Below, piece after piece: positions 53,747 through 62,351 of a stretch of 64,000 bases of DNA. The translations under genes and the position numbers were made by a program. How positions within the stretch are numbered: the stretch's first letter is position 1; each line of letters begins with the position of its first letter. Location: positions 516,678-580,677 of the forward strand of contig CBDIHK010000028.1 of assembly GCA_965279005.1 (NCBI GenBank), written 5' to 3'. The stretch comes from Planctobacterium sp965279005. GTDB taxonomy: Bacteria > Pseudomonadota > Gammaproteobacteria > Enterobacterales > Alteromonadaceae. Under the pieces are notes generated by a model. The model searched no databases. It was not told the DNA's origin and saw only the letters and a list, made by a program, of their open reading frames with translations.

Positions 53747-54433
53747 TTACCTCCCTTTTGTTTCTTTGTTTTTTTTTTGAATTTTCTCGCGTAACTTCAT
53801 TACATCCGCTTCGCCTACAGTATCATGCTCAAGCATTTTGGTTCTGCTTTTTAATAAAAAAGCATCCTTTTTTGATTCTTCAATAGTTATGGAACGCCCA
53901 GAGTCGTTAAAAGCTATTCTTAATCCATCACTAAACCCCAATCGAATTAGTTTAAACTTGTGTTCGACTGGAGACAATATTACCCCAGTCAACTTAGGCT
54001 CCTCGCCTGGGCTTTCTATAAAAGTAAAGCTCTCAATTGCAAATCCCTCGTATATCTTTCCAGAAGGTGTTGCTAGGGAAAAGTAAAAATCTTGTTTTCT
54101 CTCCCTTACAAAAACCTGTACCACCTCGCCCGAATAATCCAGGTTACGTACCTCCCAGAGATTGCTATCACCACTTTTTTGCTCGTATAACGCAGTCACT
54201 TTGTGGGCAACTTGATGGAAGAAAACCCTACCGCCATAAAGCACTTTGCTGGGTACAGTTGCTCCTTCAATACTATCTGCATCGCTGGCGTCTTTGGCGC
54301 TATAAGCGGTTGAGCCAGTAAAAATCGGAGGATATTTTTTTTTTTGTGGCAGTGTGTCTTGGGCAAATGCACTCGCACACAGAAAGATGATAAAAGTCAA
54401 AGCAAATCTAAATATGTATCTGTTTATTTTCAT
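53747..54433 (-). CDS. Exported prodomain of the metzincin protease
   Basis: A 228-residue reading with a signal peptide (about 1-24, cut after ASAFAQ) and a beta-rich domain of the kind preceding bacterial reprolysin-like proteases. Its landmarks are VAHKVTALYEQKSGDSNLWEV (here quoted in part), GEVVQVFVRERKQDFYFSLATP and FAIESFTFIESPGEEP. It ends in a lysine-rich tail at TAA 53747 immediately after the A10 tract. The start at 54433 has AGGA nine bases before; a non-preferred ATG lies 7 codons earlier. Its paralogue without protease is at 54957-56891. The domain probably keeps the protease inactive until export. Confidence 0.72.
   Translation of the reverse strand: MKINRYIFRFALTFIIFLCASAFAQDTLPQKKKYPPIFTGSTAYSAKDASDADSIEGATVPSKVLYGGRVFFHQVAHKVTALYEQKSGDSNLWEVRNLDYSGEVVQVFVRERKQDFYFSLATPSGKIYEGFAIESFTFIESPGEEPKLTGVILSPVEHKFKLIRLGFSDGLRIAFNDSGRSITIEESKKDAFLLKSRTKMLEHDTVGEADVMKLREKIQKKNKETKGR
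53769..53778 (-). other. A10 slippery tract joining prodomain and protease frames
   Basis: Ten T on the plus strand, A10 in the mRNA, nine codons before the prodomain stop codon. If one extra A is read, or the ribosome slips -1, the frame passes the TAA and runs without stop through SPELPSSSDQPIIVA into the protease's first strand. A Shine-Dalgarno-like GGGAGG sits 25 bases beyond the tract in the mRNA, but no start codon in the protease frame follows it. That favours a slip rather than independent initiation. A one-base error or mutation in the homopolymer is the alternative. Confidence 0.6.
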
Positions 54434-54606
54434 AATCCATGTTCCTAGAATCATAGAACCAACCTTTGGTTGCTATTTCGAGGCTAGATGATAAAGGCCT
54501 ACTAATAGTAAGTAAATAAAATCCGGATAATTTTACACCCAAAGATATACCTCTAGCCTTTTGCTCTTATACTATTTTAAACCAGCATGGCAAATACAAA
54601 ACCAAA

Positions 54607-54926
54607 ATGCAGGCGTGCGCGGCTACCTGCTAAAAGACGCCCCCATAGAAGACCTTGCCGATGCCATCCGCAAGGTGATGCAAGGCAGGAAAGTCATAGA
54701 TCCAGAATTAATGCTCTCCGCCTGGGATGACAAAAACCCGCTCACTGACAAAGAGCGCAAAGTACTTCAGCTAGCCGAAGCCGGGTTAAAGACCGAGGAC
54801 ATCGCCAACAAGATGTTTTTATCGGCCGGTACGGTGCGCAACTACCTGTCCAATGCCGCAGGCAAACTACACGCCCAAAACCGCATAGAAGCGGCGCGCA
54901 TTGCTAGGCAAAATGGGTGGTTGTAG
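54607..54926 (+). pseudogene. Truncated second copy of the response regulator gene (3' end only)
   Basis: The last 105 codons of the DesR-like gene, with an identical amino-acid sequence (HTH intact, receiver Asp lost) and a stop at 54926. It has no proper start; the frame is open to 54561 by chance. All 12 base differences from the original are synonymous, so it did not diverge here as a dead copy. It came from a functional gene or was exchanged recently. It forms the right-hand direct repeat around the protease block. Confidence 0.9.
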
Positions 54927-55039
54927 GCCAAACTGGGAGGCTGGAAGCAAAGCAGCCTATGGAGTGACCTGTTTCTTTTTGAATTCTTCTATCTCTTCGG
55001 ATCCCATAGTTTGGTCATAAAAATCATATGTACGCCTTG

Positions 55040-56292
55040 CAGGGCAAGATCGTGAACATTATTTAACCAGTCAGGTGACCAACCGAGTCATTTCCTGGAC
55101 GTGACGTACAGCTTATGATCATATACTCCCTTTTGAGGAGTTTAATCATGTATCTGGAAGCGTTTACCTCTCACTTTAGCCAAATCAAAGATCAGCGTCA
55201 GACCGCCAAAGTGACTTATCCTCTGTTCGATATTCTGTTTTTGACCTTATGCGGTGTTATTGCCGGTGCTGAAGGATGGGCAGATATTCGCGACTATGGC
55301 GAGTGTCATCATGACTGGTTTAAGCAACGGGGGATATTACCTGATGGGATTCCTGTCGATGACACAATTGCCCGCACCATTTCACGCATTAAACCTGAGG
55401 AGTTTAGCACTTGCTTTATCAACTGGATGCAGGACGTCCATGAGCTGACTAATGGGGAAGTTATTGCCATTGATGGCAAAACGTTACGAGGTTCGTATAG
55501 CAGAGAAGACCGTCACTCGACGATCCATATGGTCAATGCCTTTGCGACGGGTAATAAAATGGTACTCGGACAGATAAAGACCGATGAAAAGTCAAATGAA
55601 ATCACGGCTATCCCAGAGCTGATTAAATTACTTGATATCAGCGGGGCACTGATATCCACTGATGCAATGGGCTGCCAGGTCGATATTGCACATCAGGTTC
55701 TAGAGGGAGATGGAGACTACCTCTTCGGTGTAAAAGAAAATCAGCCCACACTATGCGAAAGCCTCCGTCATGCTTTCAGCGAAGAGCGAACGGCTCCTGT
55801 TGTTGGACTGGAAATGGCAAAACAACATGGTCGAATAGAAGCCAGGGCTTATTACACTAAATGCGCACGGCAGTTAGGAGCGGTGGGTGAGAAATGGCCT
55901 GGCTTAAAGACAATTGGCATGGTGCTCAGCTATCGGCAGGTGAAAGGGGAGAAGCCACAACTGAATTACCGTTACTACATCAGTTCAGCTAGCCTGAGTG
56001 AGCAGGAATTTGCCCATAGTGTGAGACAGCACTGGATGGTAGAAAACGCATTGCACTATGTATTAGATGTCAGTAAGAACGAAGATAGAAGTCAGATTTA
56101 CCAGGACAACAGCGCCGATAACTGGGCGGTATTGAGACAAATGTCCCTCAATATGCTTCGGGCAGAGAAGACCAGCCTGAGTATCGCCAGAAAACAGAAA
56201 AGAGCCTGGGCAAAAACAGATTATCTTGAGAAAGTGCTAATAGCCGGATTAAACGAGTTGGTTGATTAATGTACACTCATGCGGTTGCCCTG
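55040..56292 (+). mobile_element. ISAs1-family insertion sequence, complete, with 10-bp target duplication
   Basis: A 1253-bp element. The terminal inverted repeats start CAGGGCAA on the left (55040) and, read in reverse, CAGGGCAA on the right (56292), then partly matching (GATCGTGA against CCGCATGA). The flanking 10-bp direct repeats are identical: GTACGCCTTG at 55030-55039 and 56293-56302. The family and duplication length agree with ISAs1 elements. The single transposase gene is intact, so the insertion looks recent. Confidence 0.95.
55148..56269 (+). CDS. ISAs1-family DDE transposase
   Basis: A 373-residue transposase filling the IS. The family core is visible: VIAIDGKTLRGSY with the first catalytic Asp, then ALISTDAMGCQ, and the C-terminal RQHWMVENALHYVLDV with the final acidic residue. 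The N-terminal DDE_Tnp_1-assoc region starts MYLEAFTSHFSQIKDQR. ATG 55148 follows GAGGAGTTTAATC; an ATG 11 codons upstream lacks that site. Reads through without frameshift. Confidence 0.95.
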   Translation: MYLEAFTSHFSQIKDQRQTAKVTYPLFDILFLTLCGVIAGAEGWADIRDYGECHHDWFKQRGILPDGIPVDDTIARTISRIKPEEFSTCFINWMQDVHELTNGEVIAIDGKTLRGSYSREDRHSTIHMVNAFATGNKMVLGQIKTDEKSNEITAIPELIKLLDISGALISTDAMGCQVDIAHQVLEGDGDYLFGVKENQPTLCESLRHAFSEERTAPVVGLEMAKQHGRIEARAYYTKCARQLGAVGEKWPGLKTIGMVLSYRQVKGEKPQLNYRYYISSASLSEQEFAHSVRQHWMVENALHYVLDVSKNEDRSQIYQDNSADNWAVLRQMSLNMLRAEKTSLSIARKQKRAWAKTDYLEKVLIAGLNELVD

Positions 56293-57140
56293 GTACGCCT
56301 TGTTGCCACAAGTGTGAAGGTGTCAACTCCTTGTTGCTCAATTGAAATTCTGTCACTGCCATCCATAAATGTCAGTTTTAGCCTCTCTGAATAGCTGATG
56401 TTAAATGGTTTGAAAGAATATCCGGACGGCGACAGTGTAATTCCGCGCAATTGAGGCTCATTCCCTGGGTTTTCAATAAAGGTAAAACTATGAATTGCAA
56501 AACCCCGATATTCTTTGCCCGACGGCGCAGCCAGATAAAAATTAAAATCCTGCTTTTTTTCCCGCACAAACACCTGAACCACTTCCCCAAGGTAATCGAG
56601 GTTACGCACTTCCCAGAGATTGCTGTCCCCTTTCTTTTGCTCGTATAAGGCAGTGACTTTATGGGCAACTTCACTGAAGAACCCCCTCCCACCAAAAAGT
56701 ACTCTGCTAAGCACAATTTGGTTGCCATGCTGTTCAGCCTTCTCTGTCCCAGGCGCTATATAGTCAGCTGAGCTAGTAAAAACCGGTAGGTATTCTATTT
56801 GCAGCGCTTCATCTTCAGCTGCAACGCCAAGGTTTGCAATAATTGGCAGTACAAACGCTATAGTTAACAATGAGACACCTATTCCTTTCACGCATTTTAT
56901 CCATCGTTATTGCTACTAGAATTGCAAGTACCTGATCAGTTTAAAGCAAGCACTAGATTAAGTGAATGAAGCTAAGCAGATGATTTACTTAACCGTTTTA
57001 GCCAAAAACCGTATTATCCAGATCATTTTTGTCGTGCAATCAGCCCTGCTTGAGCGATTCTTAGCCAAAAGTTTAATGGCATTGCCGTATTTTCTATGCA
57101 TAATGCCCGGGCATTTTTTAAACACTACACGGAGCTGTGC

Positions 57141-57935
57141 ATGATAGAGCAAGAATTGGTTATGGAATGGGCAATACAAACAGCGATTGCCCTGGCGATA
57201 GTGGTTCTCGGCCACATTGTTACTAAAACCTTGGTATCCCTGGTTAAATCCGGTTTAAACCGCAAAAAAATCGAGCCGGTTGTGGTTGGATTTGTCGGCC
57301 ATATCTTAAACGTAGTACTGTTAGTCGGTATATACATCGCCGCTATTGTGCAGTTGGGTGTTGATACTACCTCACTCGTCGCTATCCTAGGTGCCGCAGG
57401 CCTGGCCGTGGGTTTTTGCCCTAAAAGACTCACTTTCGAATTTCGCTTCGGGCATTATCATTGTGGTATTGCGCCCGTTCCGCTCTGGAGATTTTATTGA
57501 AGCGGGTGGTTGCATGGGCTCGGTACAGGAAAATCCACCTGTTTTAGTACCACATTAAAAACCCCCGACAACAAAATTGTGATCATCCCTAACGCGGGTA
57601 TAACTGGCGGTCCAATCACCAACTTCTCGGCGCAAGACACCCGACGGGTCGACCTGGTTATTGGCATTAGCTACGACGCTAATATCAAACAGGCCAAAGA
57701 CACCCTTATCGAGATCATTGAAGCGGATAAACGCATCCTAAAAGACCCGGCTTATACTGTGGCAGTGCTTGAATTAGCTGACTCTTCGGTGAACCTGGCA
57801 GTTACGCCCTTGGGTTAAGACCAGTGACTACTGGAACGTTTTATTTTGACTTGATGGAAAACGATAAAACTGCGCCTCGACGATGCCGGTATTGGTATTC
57901 CTTACCCACAAATGGACGTGCACGTACACCAATAA
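57141..57935 (+). pseudogene. MscS-type mechanosensitive channel gene with six +1 insertions
   Basis: The family start is intact: an N-terminal helix, the GFVGHILNVVLLVGIYIAAI second helix and the pore-lining glycine-alanine helix VAILGAAGLAVG. After this the frame breaks repeatedly. Removing one base at each of six sites (T-run 57413-57417, A-run 57530-57533, T-run 57542-57545, T at 57810-57811, T-run 57839-57842, A-run 57866-57869) restores a normal MscS body (SNFASGIIIVVLRPFRSGDFIEAGG, IVIIPNAGIT, LRLDDAGIGIPYPQMDVHVHQ) ending at TAA 57935. The encoded channel would release solutes on osmotic downshock. Because the insertions are all one-base expansions with a conserved frame between, assembly or sequencing error is as likely as decay. 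Confidence 0.85.
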
Positions 57936-57999
57936 ACACATGCGCCAGCGGCAATAGCGGCTGGCCAACTCAGTTCTTCCACAATTTAGAGAATACACT

Positions 58000-58743
58000 A
58001 TGCGTAAATTGACTGTACTCAGCCTGCTTTTATGCAGCACAACGGCAATGGCCCAAGAGCCAGCCGATAGAAGCTTCACCCTGGGACGGTGAATTTGGGC
58101 CTGATAGCAACCTCAGGTAATACTGAAAACCTCGTCCCTTAAAGCAAAGCTTAGCGCCAGCCACGAGTTAACGGACTGGAGCAACAGCTATTTGATTGAA
58201 GGCTTGTACAAAAAAGATGAAGTCGAGCTAGATAGCGGCGAAAAAGAATCCCAAACGACAGCGCAAAAATATTTTTTATCAGCACAGGGTAACTACAAGC
58301 TAGAAAACCCGGATAACCGCTTGTTTATTTTTGGTAGCTACGAAGATGACCGTTTTAGCGGCTTTGAATCCCAGTCTACTATCGCCGCCGGTTGGGACAG
58401 TATCTATCTTAAAACCGAAAGCCAACAACTGTCTTACAGCATCGGTCCAGGTTACAGTTTTGCCGAAACTGATGACGGAGAAGACGTCAGCAGCTTCATT
58501 GTCCGTGCCGCTGCCATATACGACTGGAAGATATCCGAATCAGCTGCCTTCAAGCAAACCCTGAGTACAGAAATCGGTGACGAAAATACCAAGTCAAAAT
58601 CTGAATCTTCAATTTCAGCCAAGATTGGTGAATCACTGTCAATGAAATTTTCGATTGTGCTAGATCACAACACGGACGTGTTAGAAGGACGGGAAAAGCT
58701 CGACACCCAAACCGCAGCCACCTTGGTTTATACCTTCTTTTAA
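58000..58743 (+). pseudogene. DUF481 outer-membrane-like protein gene with three +1 insertions
   Basis: A DUF481 (YdiY-like) protein: the signal peptide MRKLTVLSLLLCSTTAMA is intact, and the segment from 58160 on is a clean open frame of about 190 residues, all beta-strand-like, ending in the aromatic TFF typical of an outer-membrane barrel. Single extra bases at C-run 58079-58081, C 58100-58101 and C-run 58136-58138 break the first third. Corrected, the frame is SFTWDGEFGLIATSGNTE followed by AKLSASHEL, which is a proper DUF481 start. It lies 65 bases after the mscS stop and ends with a terminator. Confidence 0.85.
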
Positions 58744-58755
58744 GGCTTTTTTTTG

Positions 58756-58780
58756 GGGTGGTGCTATGCCACCCTTTTTT
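58756..58780 (+). terminator. Terminator after the DUF481 gene
   Basis: Stem GGGTGG (58756-58761) / CCACCC (58769-58774) with a seven-base loop, then six T (58775-58780). It is 13 bases past the stop codon. Confidence 0.88.
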
Positions 58781-58934
58781 ACCCCTCAACTGTCCAGCTC
58801 AAGCAGCAAAACTGTACCTTGGTACAGGTTACCTACCCCGGTAAATCGTCTATCATAGCTTTGTTGTTACACAAGTGAGGGAAACCTCGCTTGAGCATCA
58901 ATGTACTAATGGATTTTAAATAATATAAGGAAAT

Positions 58935-59366
58935 GTTTATACCGTAATTCCATTAAGTATTTGCTCACCCAGTGGGAATTGACAAGGGTTTATTCGCTAC
59001 GTCCCTGTTAGCTCACCTGCTTCGCAGGCTCGCTAAAGCGGTTCTAAGCCGTTCCAACGGCTTTTGGTAGACAAGGCAAATGTTCAAAGGTCTATCCCTA
59101 CATGGATGTAGGGATAGACCTTTGAACATTTAACGCAGTATAAACCCTTTTCAAACCCATCGAAGACGTACCTCAGGAACACAATTTCTGCGTTGCTCGA
59201 AGTTCGATAATTTCTTCTGGAAAGAAATTAAACGGCGAAGCCGGCCTGGAAGGCGAAGGGCAGGATGCCCGGAGTAAAGCCACCAGTATTACTTCATTCG
59301 AGCGCCTTGAACTTGAGTCCCTGAGGGAGCGCTGGGTGAGCAAATACTTAATGGAATCGGTATAAA
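58935..59366. mobile_element. MITE-like palindromic element, 432 bp, no coding capacity
   Basis: Inverted terminal repeats: 58935-58971 and 59332-59366 match over 35 positions except for two extra bases near base 10 of the left copy. Inside, a second inverted pair (AAGGGTTTAT near 58984, ATAAACCCTT near 59140) and a 26-bp perfect palindrome at 59078-59131 are nested, along with small hairpins around 59020-59065. No target duplication was seen. The only ORF (59173-59382, minus) is not believable. Non-autonomous elements with this design are usually moved by a related transposase elsewhere in the genome. Confidence 0.82.
59078..59131. repeat. 26-bp perfect palindrome with 2-bp loop
   Basis: Left arm 59078-59103 and right arm 59106-59131 are exactly complementary, separated by GG at 59104-59105. 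It is a near-cruciform structure inside the MITE-like element, with arms beginning AAATGTTCAAAGG. Confidence 0.95.
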
Positions 59367-59394
59367 TCTGTGTCCCAAGCATAGGATATTGACT

Positions 59395-59596
59395 ATGGCT
59401 TTTTTAAAATTATTTCTATTTTATTTTGTTGGCTTTTTTTATCTCATTGGCTTTGCTTAAGGTGGTAAGCAGCTACGTCGATTTTATCAGTTTTCCCTAT
59501 TTTTCCATCAACGATATTGTCTGGGGATGCGTGTTTTTAACCACTTCAATGACATTAATTGACTGGTTCTTGCTAAGGAAATGGCTTAAACGTTAA
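59395..59596 (+). pseudogene. Small membrane protein gene with one +1 insertion
   Basis: ATG at 59395 gives MAFLKLFLFYFVGFF, then the frame closes after about 22 codons. Removing one T from the T7 at 59434-59440 restores 66 residues with two membrane helices (FVGFFISLALLKVVSSYVDF and a later VWGCVFLTTSMTLIDWF) and a basic end RKWLKR. No family recognised. It lies just to the right of the MITE-like element and belongs to the same insertion-rich stretch. Confidence 0.5.
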
Positions 59597-59888
59597 GTTG
59601 GCAACACCTTCGAAGTAGGTTTAAGAAGTCGCGAAAACAGGCATCAGGTCACAGGTAGAACGCGCCTTAAAATGGGAGAGCCATTCAGAAATGGTTAAAT
59701 AACCTGTTGCATTCCAGTGCATTCGGCACAATCAACCATAAACTGGTAGAGGCCGAAGCCAATGGCGACACCAGACAATCAAAAACAAGCCATCCTGCAA
59801 GATCTTAAACTGCACTCGCCTGCGGATTCAACACCGAGTAAAACTAGTTAAAACCGGGCTGCCAAGTTGGCAGCCTGATAGACGACGG
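59597..59888. other. Degenerate intergenic stretch
   Basis: 292 bases with no supported gene. Short open pieces on the plus strand (for example ATG at 59762 with 29 codons) have no ribosome site and no recognisable product. A minus-strand terminator sits at its right edge (59857-59875). Given the indel pattern around it, a small damaged gene cannot be excluded. Confidence 0.45.
59857..59875 (-). terminator. Hairpin terminator of the lipoprotein gene
   Basis: Stem GGCTGCC (59857-59863) / GGCAGCC (59869-59875) with a five-base loop; in minus-strand reading it is followed by GTTTTAA. It lies 14 bases past the lipoprotein stop at 59889. Confidence 0.7.
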
Positions 59889-61348
59889 TTACTGGCCGTC
59901 CGGATCCTGTTGCATTTGACCTTCCAGTAGTTCCAGTGCTAATTGCAGTAGCTCTGAAACATCAGCGGTGATGGCAAAGTCCTCATCGCGCAGTTCGCCT
60001 TTGCTAACAGTGCCATTAAAAAAGCCCGCGTAAAAACCAGCTGAGCCCAAGTAGTCGCTGTTGCCGTTGCTACTGGTGGCAAAAACCACCTAAGGTCACT
60101 AAGGTACTACCCAATAATAGGTCTAAATCTTCTAATGGTATGTCTAATTCTGCATTGGCTAGCACGTCCGGATCCATGCTCAAGTAGGCATAGGTCTGGG
60201 TTAGCTCTTCGTTGAAAATTACGCCACTGACGGCTTGTGGCTGGTCGTCACCATCAACAGTCCCAAGTTAACGACAACGGCCCCAATGACACATCACTAA
60301 GTTGGATTCCGTTGAGGTTCAACGCGATATCGGTGCTGTCGGGGGAAATTTCCCGTTGATGGTTAACCAACCCGCGGCCAGAGTCGAAACCACCTGTGGC
60401 CAATAATAGACTGCCAGTTGGCAAAGCATCGAACATGGGCAAACTACCACTGCTCACCAGATCGTCGCTATTTGCTGCCGTATAAAGTTTTTGTCTACCC
60501 CAGTCAGGGCTGACCGCAGTCATGCCGATACCAGCATCAATCGCCACATCTGACGTCCAATTCACCATCCGGGCTAGGTTGTCCAACGCTACTTCTAACA
60601 GGTCTCCGTCAGCAATATCTTGGTAAAACTCAAAGCCATAGCGCACCGCAGCCGGGCTTTCTTCCACTACAAACGCCATATAGATATCGGAACCAAGCAA
60701 AGGGCAAACCCTGACGTTGTTGATCGCCGCCTGGCTGTTGGCAAAATCAATGTCAGTAACAGGCGCACCATTGACTAAAAAGCGCCGGCCCGATACTACA
60801 GGTTCCACATTTTCTAGTCGGATGGTCGTGGTGACACACGGTTCAGCAGCAAATTGGTTTTCCACATCAATATCAGTGGAATCTAAGGTAAAGTATTCCC
60901 CTGCGGGCACACCGTGAAACAAGTGCACCCTTTGGGAACCGTTGGGTTTTGTATTGATTACCCTGAAATAAGCCAAGCCGTTGTCTTCTAGTGGAATACT
61001 GAAACCGTCAGTTTCGTTTCTATCCCATGACGAATATAGACCCAGTAGGTTGCGCACCTCCACCCGGCCATTCGGGCTATCAGTGGCATCTGGCAGCGCA
61101 ATACCAGCTAAAAACTCATCGCGGTAGACATGGCGCAATACCGCCCTGTCGTTAGGTACCGTCCTCCTTGTAGGCAACTCAATAATAGGCATAGCCACCG
61201 GCGTTACAGCAGCACCAGGGGGGATTACCGGATCAGAGGGTGCTGGATTTGGTGTTGTTGCAGGCGTGCTACCGGAACCACCGCCACAGGCAGACAACAA
61301 CATTGCCAGCACAGGGCTTATCAGCTTCAATCCTGATAGGTTAAACAT
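59889..61348 (-). pseudogene. Large lipoprotein gene with two +1 insertions
   Basis: ATG at 61348 (AAGGA six bases before; an ATG two codons earlier is less well placed). Lipobox LLSAC and a glycine-serine-proline linker (GGGSGSTPATTPNP) are followed by repeated beta units such as RVINTKPNGSQRVHLFHGV, which loosely recall DUF4397 but were not matched. The frame closes at 60254. Removing one C at 60262-60264 and one A at 60081-60085 carries it through a further 120 residues to TAA 59889 (ending QMQQDPDGQ), about 485 residues in all. Function unknown. The two extra bases are of the same type as those in mscS and the DUF481 gene. Confidence 0.78.
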
Positions 61349-61466
61349 CGACATTCCTTATGATGGATAAATTTCCCGTCCAAGCTACCAGCCATACAAA
61401 TACTGTCAACCATTCAATGGTCACAGGATCAAATTGTTACAACTCTAGTAGCAAGGGATCAGTACC

Positions 61467-61544
61467 AAGGGGGCAAAGACCTTGAAAATCCCTTTTTTTA
61501 TCTATCAGTTACTGGTTCAGCATTTCAAGGTCTCTGACCTCTTG
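61467..61544. repeat. REP-like palindromic element B (copy 2, diverged)
   Basis: Arms at 61467-61487 and about 61522-61544 share the core AAGGTCTCTGACC with the palindrome at 45138-45226 but with several mismatches. The right arm runs into the end of the HTH gene on the minus strand, so the last six or so residues of that protein are repeat-derived. Confidence 0.7.
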
Positions 61545-61836
61545 TTCGCCCCCCTTGTTCGGTTGCACTTGTACGCTTTTCCCTCGCCAAGGCTAAGGTC
61601 ATATCCACTATTTCAAATTCGTCCTGTCGCTTTGAAATTAACTTCACTAATTTGGCAAAGTCATAACCACAACCTTCAGTCATGGCAATATACTGGTTTA
61701 CATTAGGGGCACTAATGCCTTTTTCCCAATTTTCATAAGTTTTCCGGGTTTTAACCCCAGCAAACCCCGCCATTTCTTTGGTAGTCCTGCCAGAGCGCAA
61801 GCGCATACTGCGCAAATCAGTACCGGTTATTTTCAT
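61525..61836 (-). CDS. XRE-family HTH transcriptional regulator
   Basis: A 103-residue protein whose core is an HTH_XRE domain: LRSMRLRSGRTTKEMAGFAGVKTRKTYENWEKG, with the recognition region at about residues 30-45 (fragments as landmarks). The tail after residue 75 is basic and partly repeat-derived. AGGGGG precedes ATG 61836; the frame is open ten codons further without a site. It stands alone, upstream of the lipoprotein gene. Confidence 0.82.
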   Translation of the reverse strand: MKITGTDLRSMRLRSGRTTKEMAGFAGVKTRKTYENWEKGISAPNVNQYIAMTEGCGYDFAKLVKLISKRQDEFEIVDMTLALAREKRTSATEQGGRTRGQRP

Positions 61837-62012
61837 GCAACCCCCTAAACCTGCATATAAACACAATAAAAAAGAGAATATTTTTCGTTATTTTCCAAGC
61901 AGATTAATAGCTACTCAAGCTGGGCACAACGTCAACCCTGACAGGTTGCGAAAATTATTAGACATCTTACAATAATCAAAAGAACCCAAATCTCCATTGG
62001 AACCAAAACAAG

Positions 62013-62348
62013 TTGAACCACAATCCTGAGCATGACGAAGACGCTGGCAAAACACCGGACCCACAGAATGTCGAAATAGGCATCAAACTGCAGCAATACC
62101 GTGAGGCGATTAACTTTACCCAAGAAGAAATGGTGGTGGCGCTGAAAAGCGCAGACCGCTTTGTCTCACTGCGCACTTACCAACGCTACGAGGCCGGCGA
62201 AACCACCTGCCCAGCCTGGGTATTTAAACGGGTTGAACTAACCTATGAAGTTGCACGCCAATACAAAGTTGAGAAGGGCTTATTTAAAGTCTTTGGTATC
62301 GGGTTTATTGACACCCTAAAAAACAAATTGAAAGGATTTTTTGGGTAA
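62013..62348 (+). CDS. Small HTH-type protein, XRE-like
   Basis: A 111-residue protein with an HTH-like middle: GIKLQQYREAINFTQEEMVVALK, then SADRFVSLRTYQRYEAGET (a typical XRE recognition ending) and a basic tail. TTG at 62013 is the only start with a full N-terminus and has no clear ribosome site, so the start is uncertain. The following membrane-protein gene begins three bases after its stop, so they form a pair. Confidence 0.65.
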   Translation: MNHNPEHDEDAGKTPDPQNVEIGIKLQQYREAINFTQEEMVVALKSADRFVSLRTYQRYEAGETTCPAWVFKRVELTYEVARQYKVEKGLFKVFGIGFIDTLKNKLKGFFG

Positions 62349-62351
62349 GCT

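Larger units (their letters stand above)
54957..56891 (-). pseudogene. Stand-alone prodomain paralogue interrupted by an insertion sequence
   Basis: The start ATG is at 56891. A signal peptide (about 1-25) is followed by VAHKVTALYEQKKGDSNLWE and related blocks nearly identical in plan to the protease prodomain. The gene is cut at codon ~200 by the IS at 55040-56292. Removing the IS and one 10-bp target copy restores an open frame that continues past the junction (VATRRT-YDFYDQTM) and ends KKKQVTP at TAG 54957-54959. That gives 223 residues. It is the counterpart of the prodomain but lacks the protease altogether, and its ending aligns with the prodomain tail. As it stands, the uninterrupted part can make a 204-residue protein ending in IS-derived residues. 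Confidence 0.85.

Noticed and set aside
59173..59382. 69-codon minus-strand ORF inside the MITE-like element
   Set aside because: It crosses the terminal inverted repeat, has no ribosome site and a low-complexity product.
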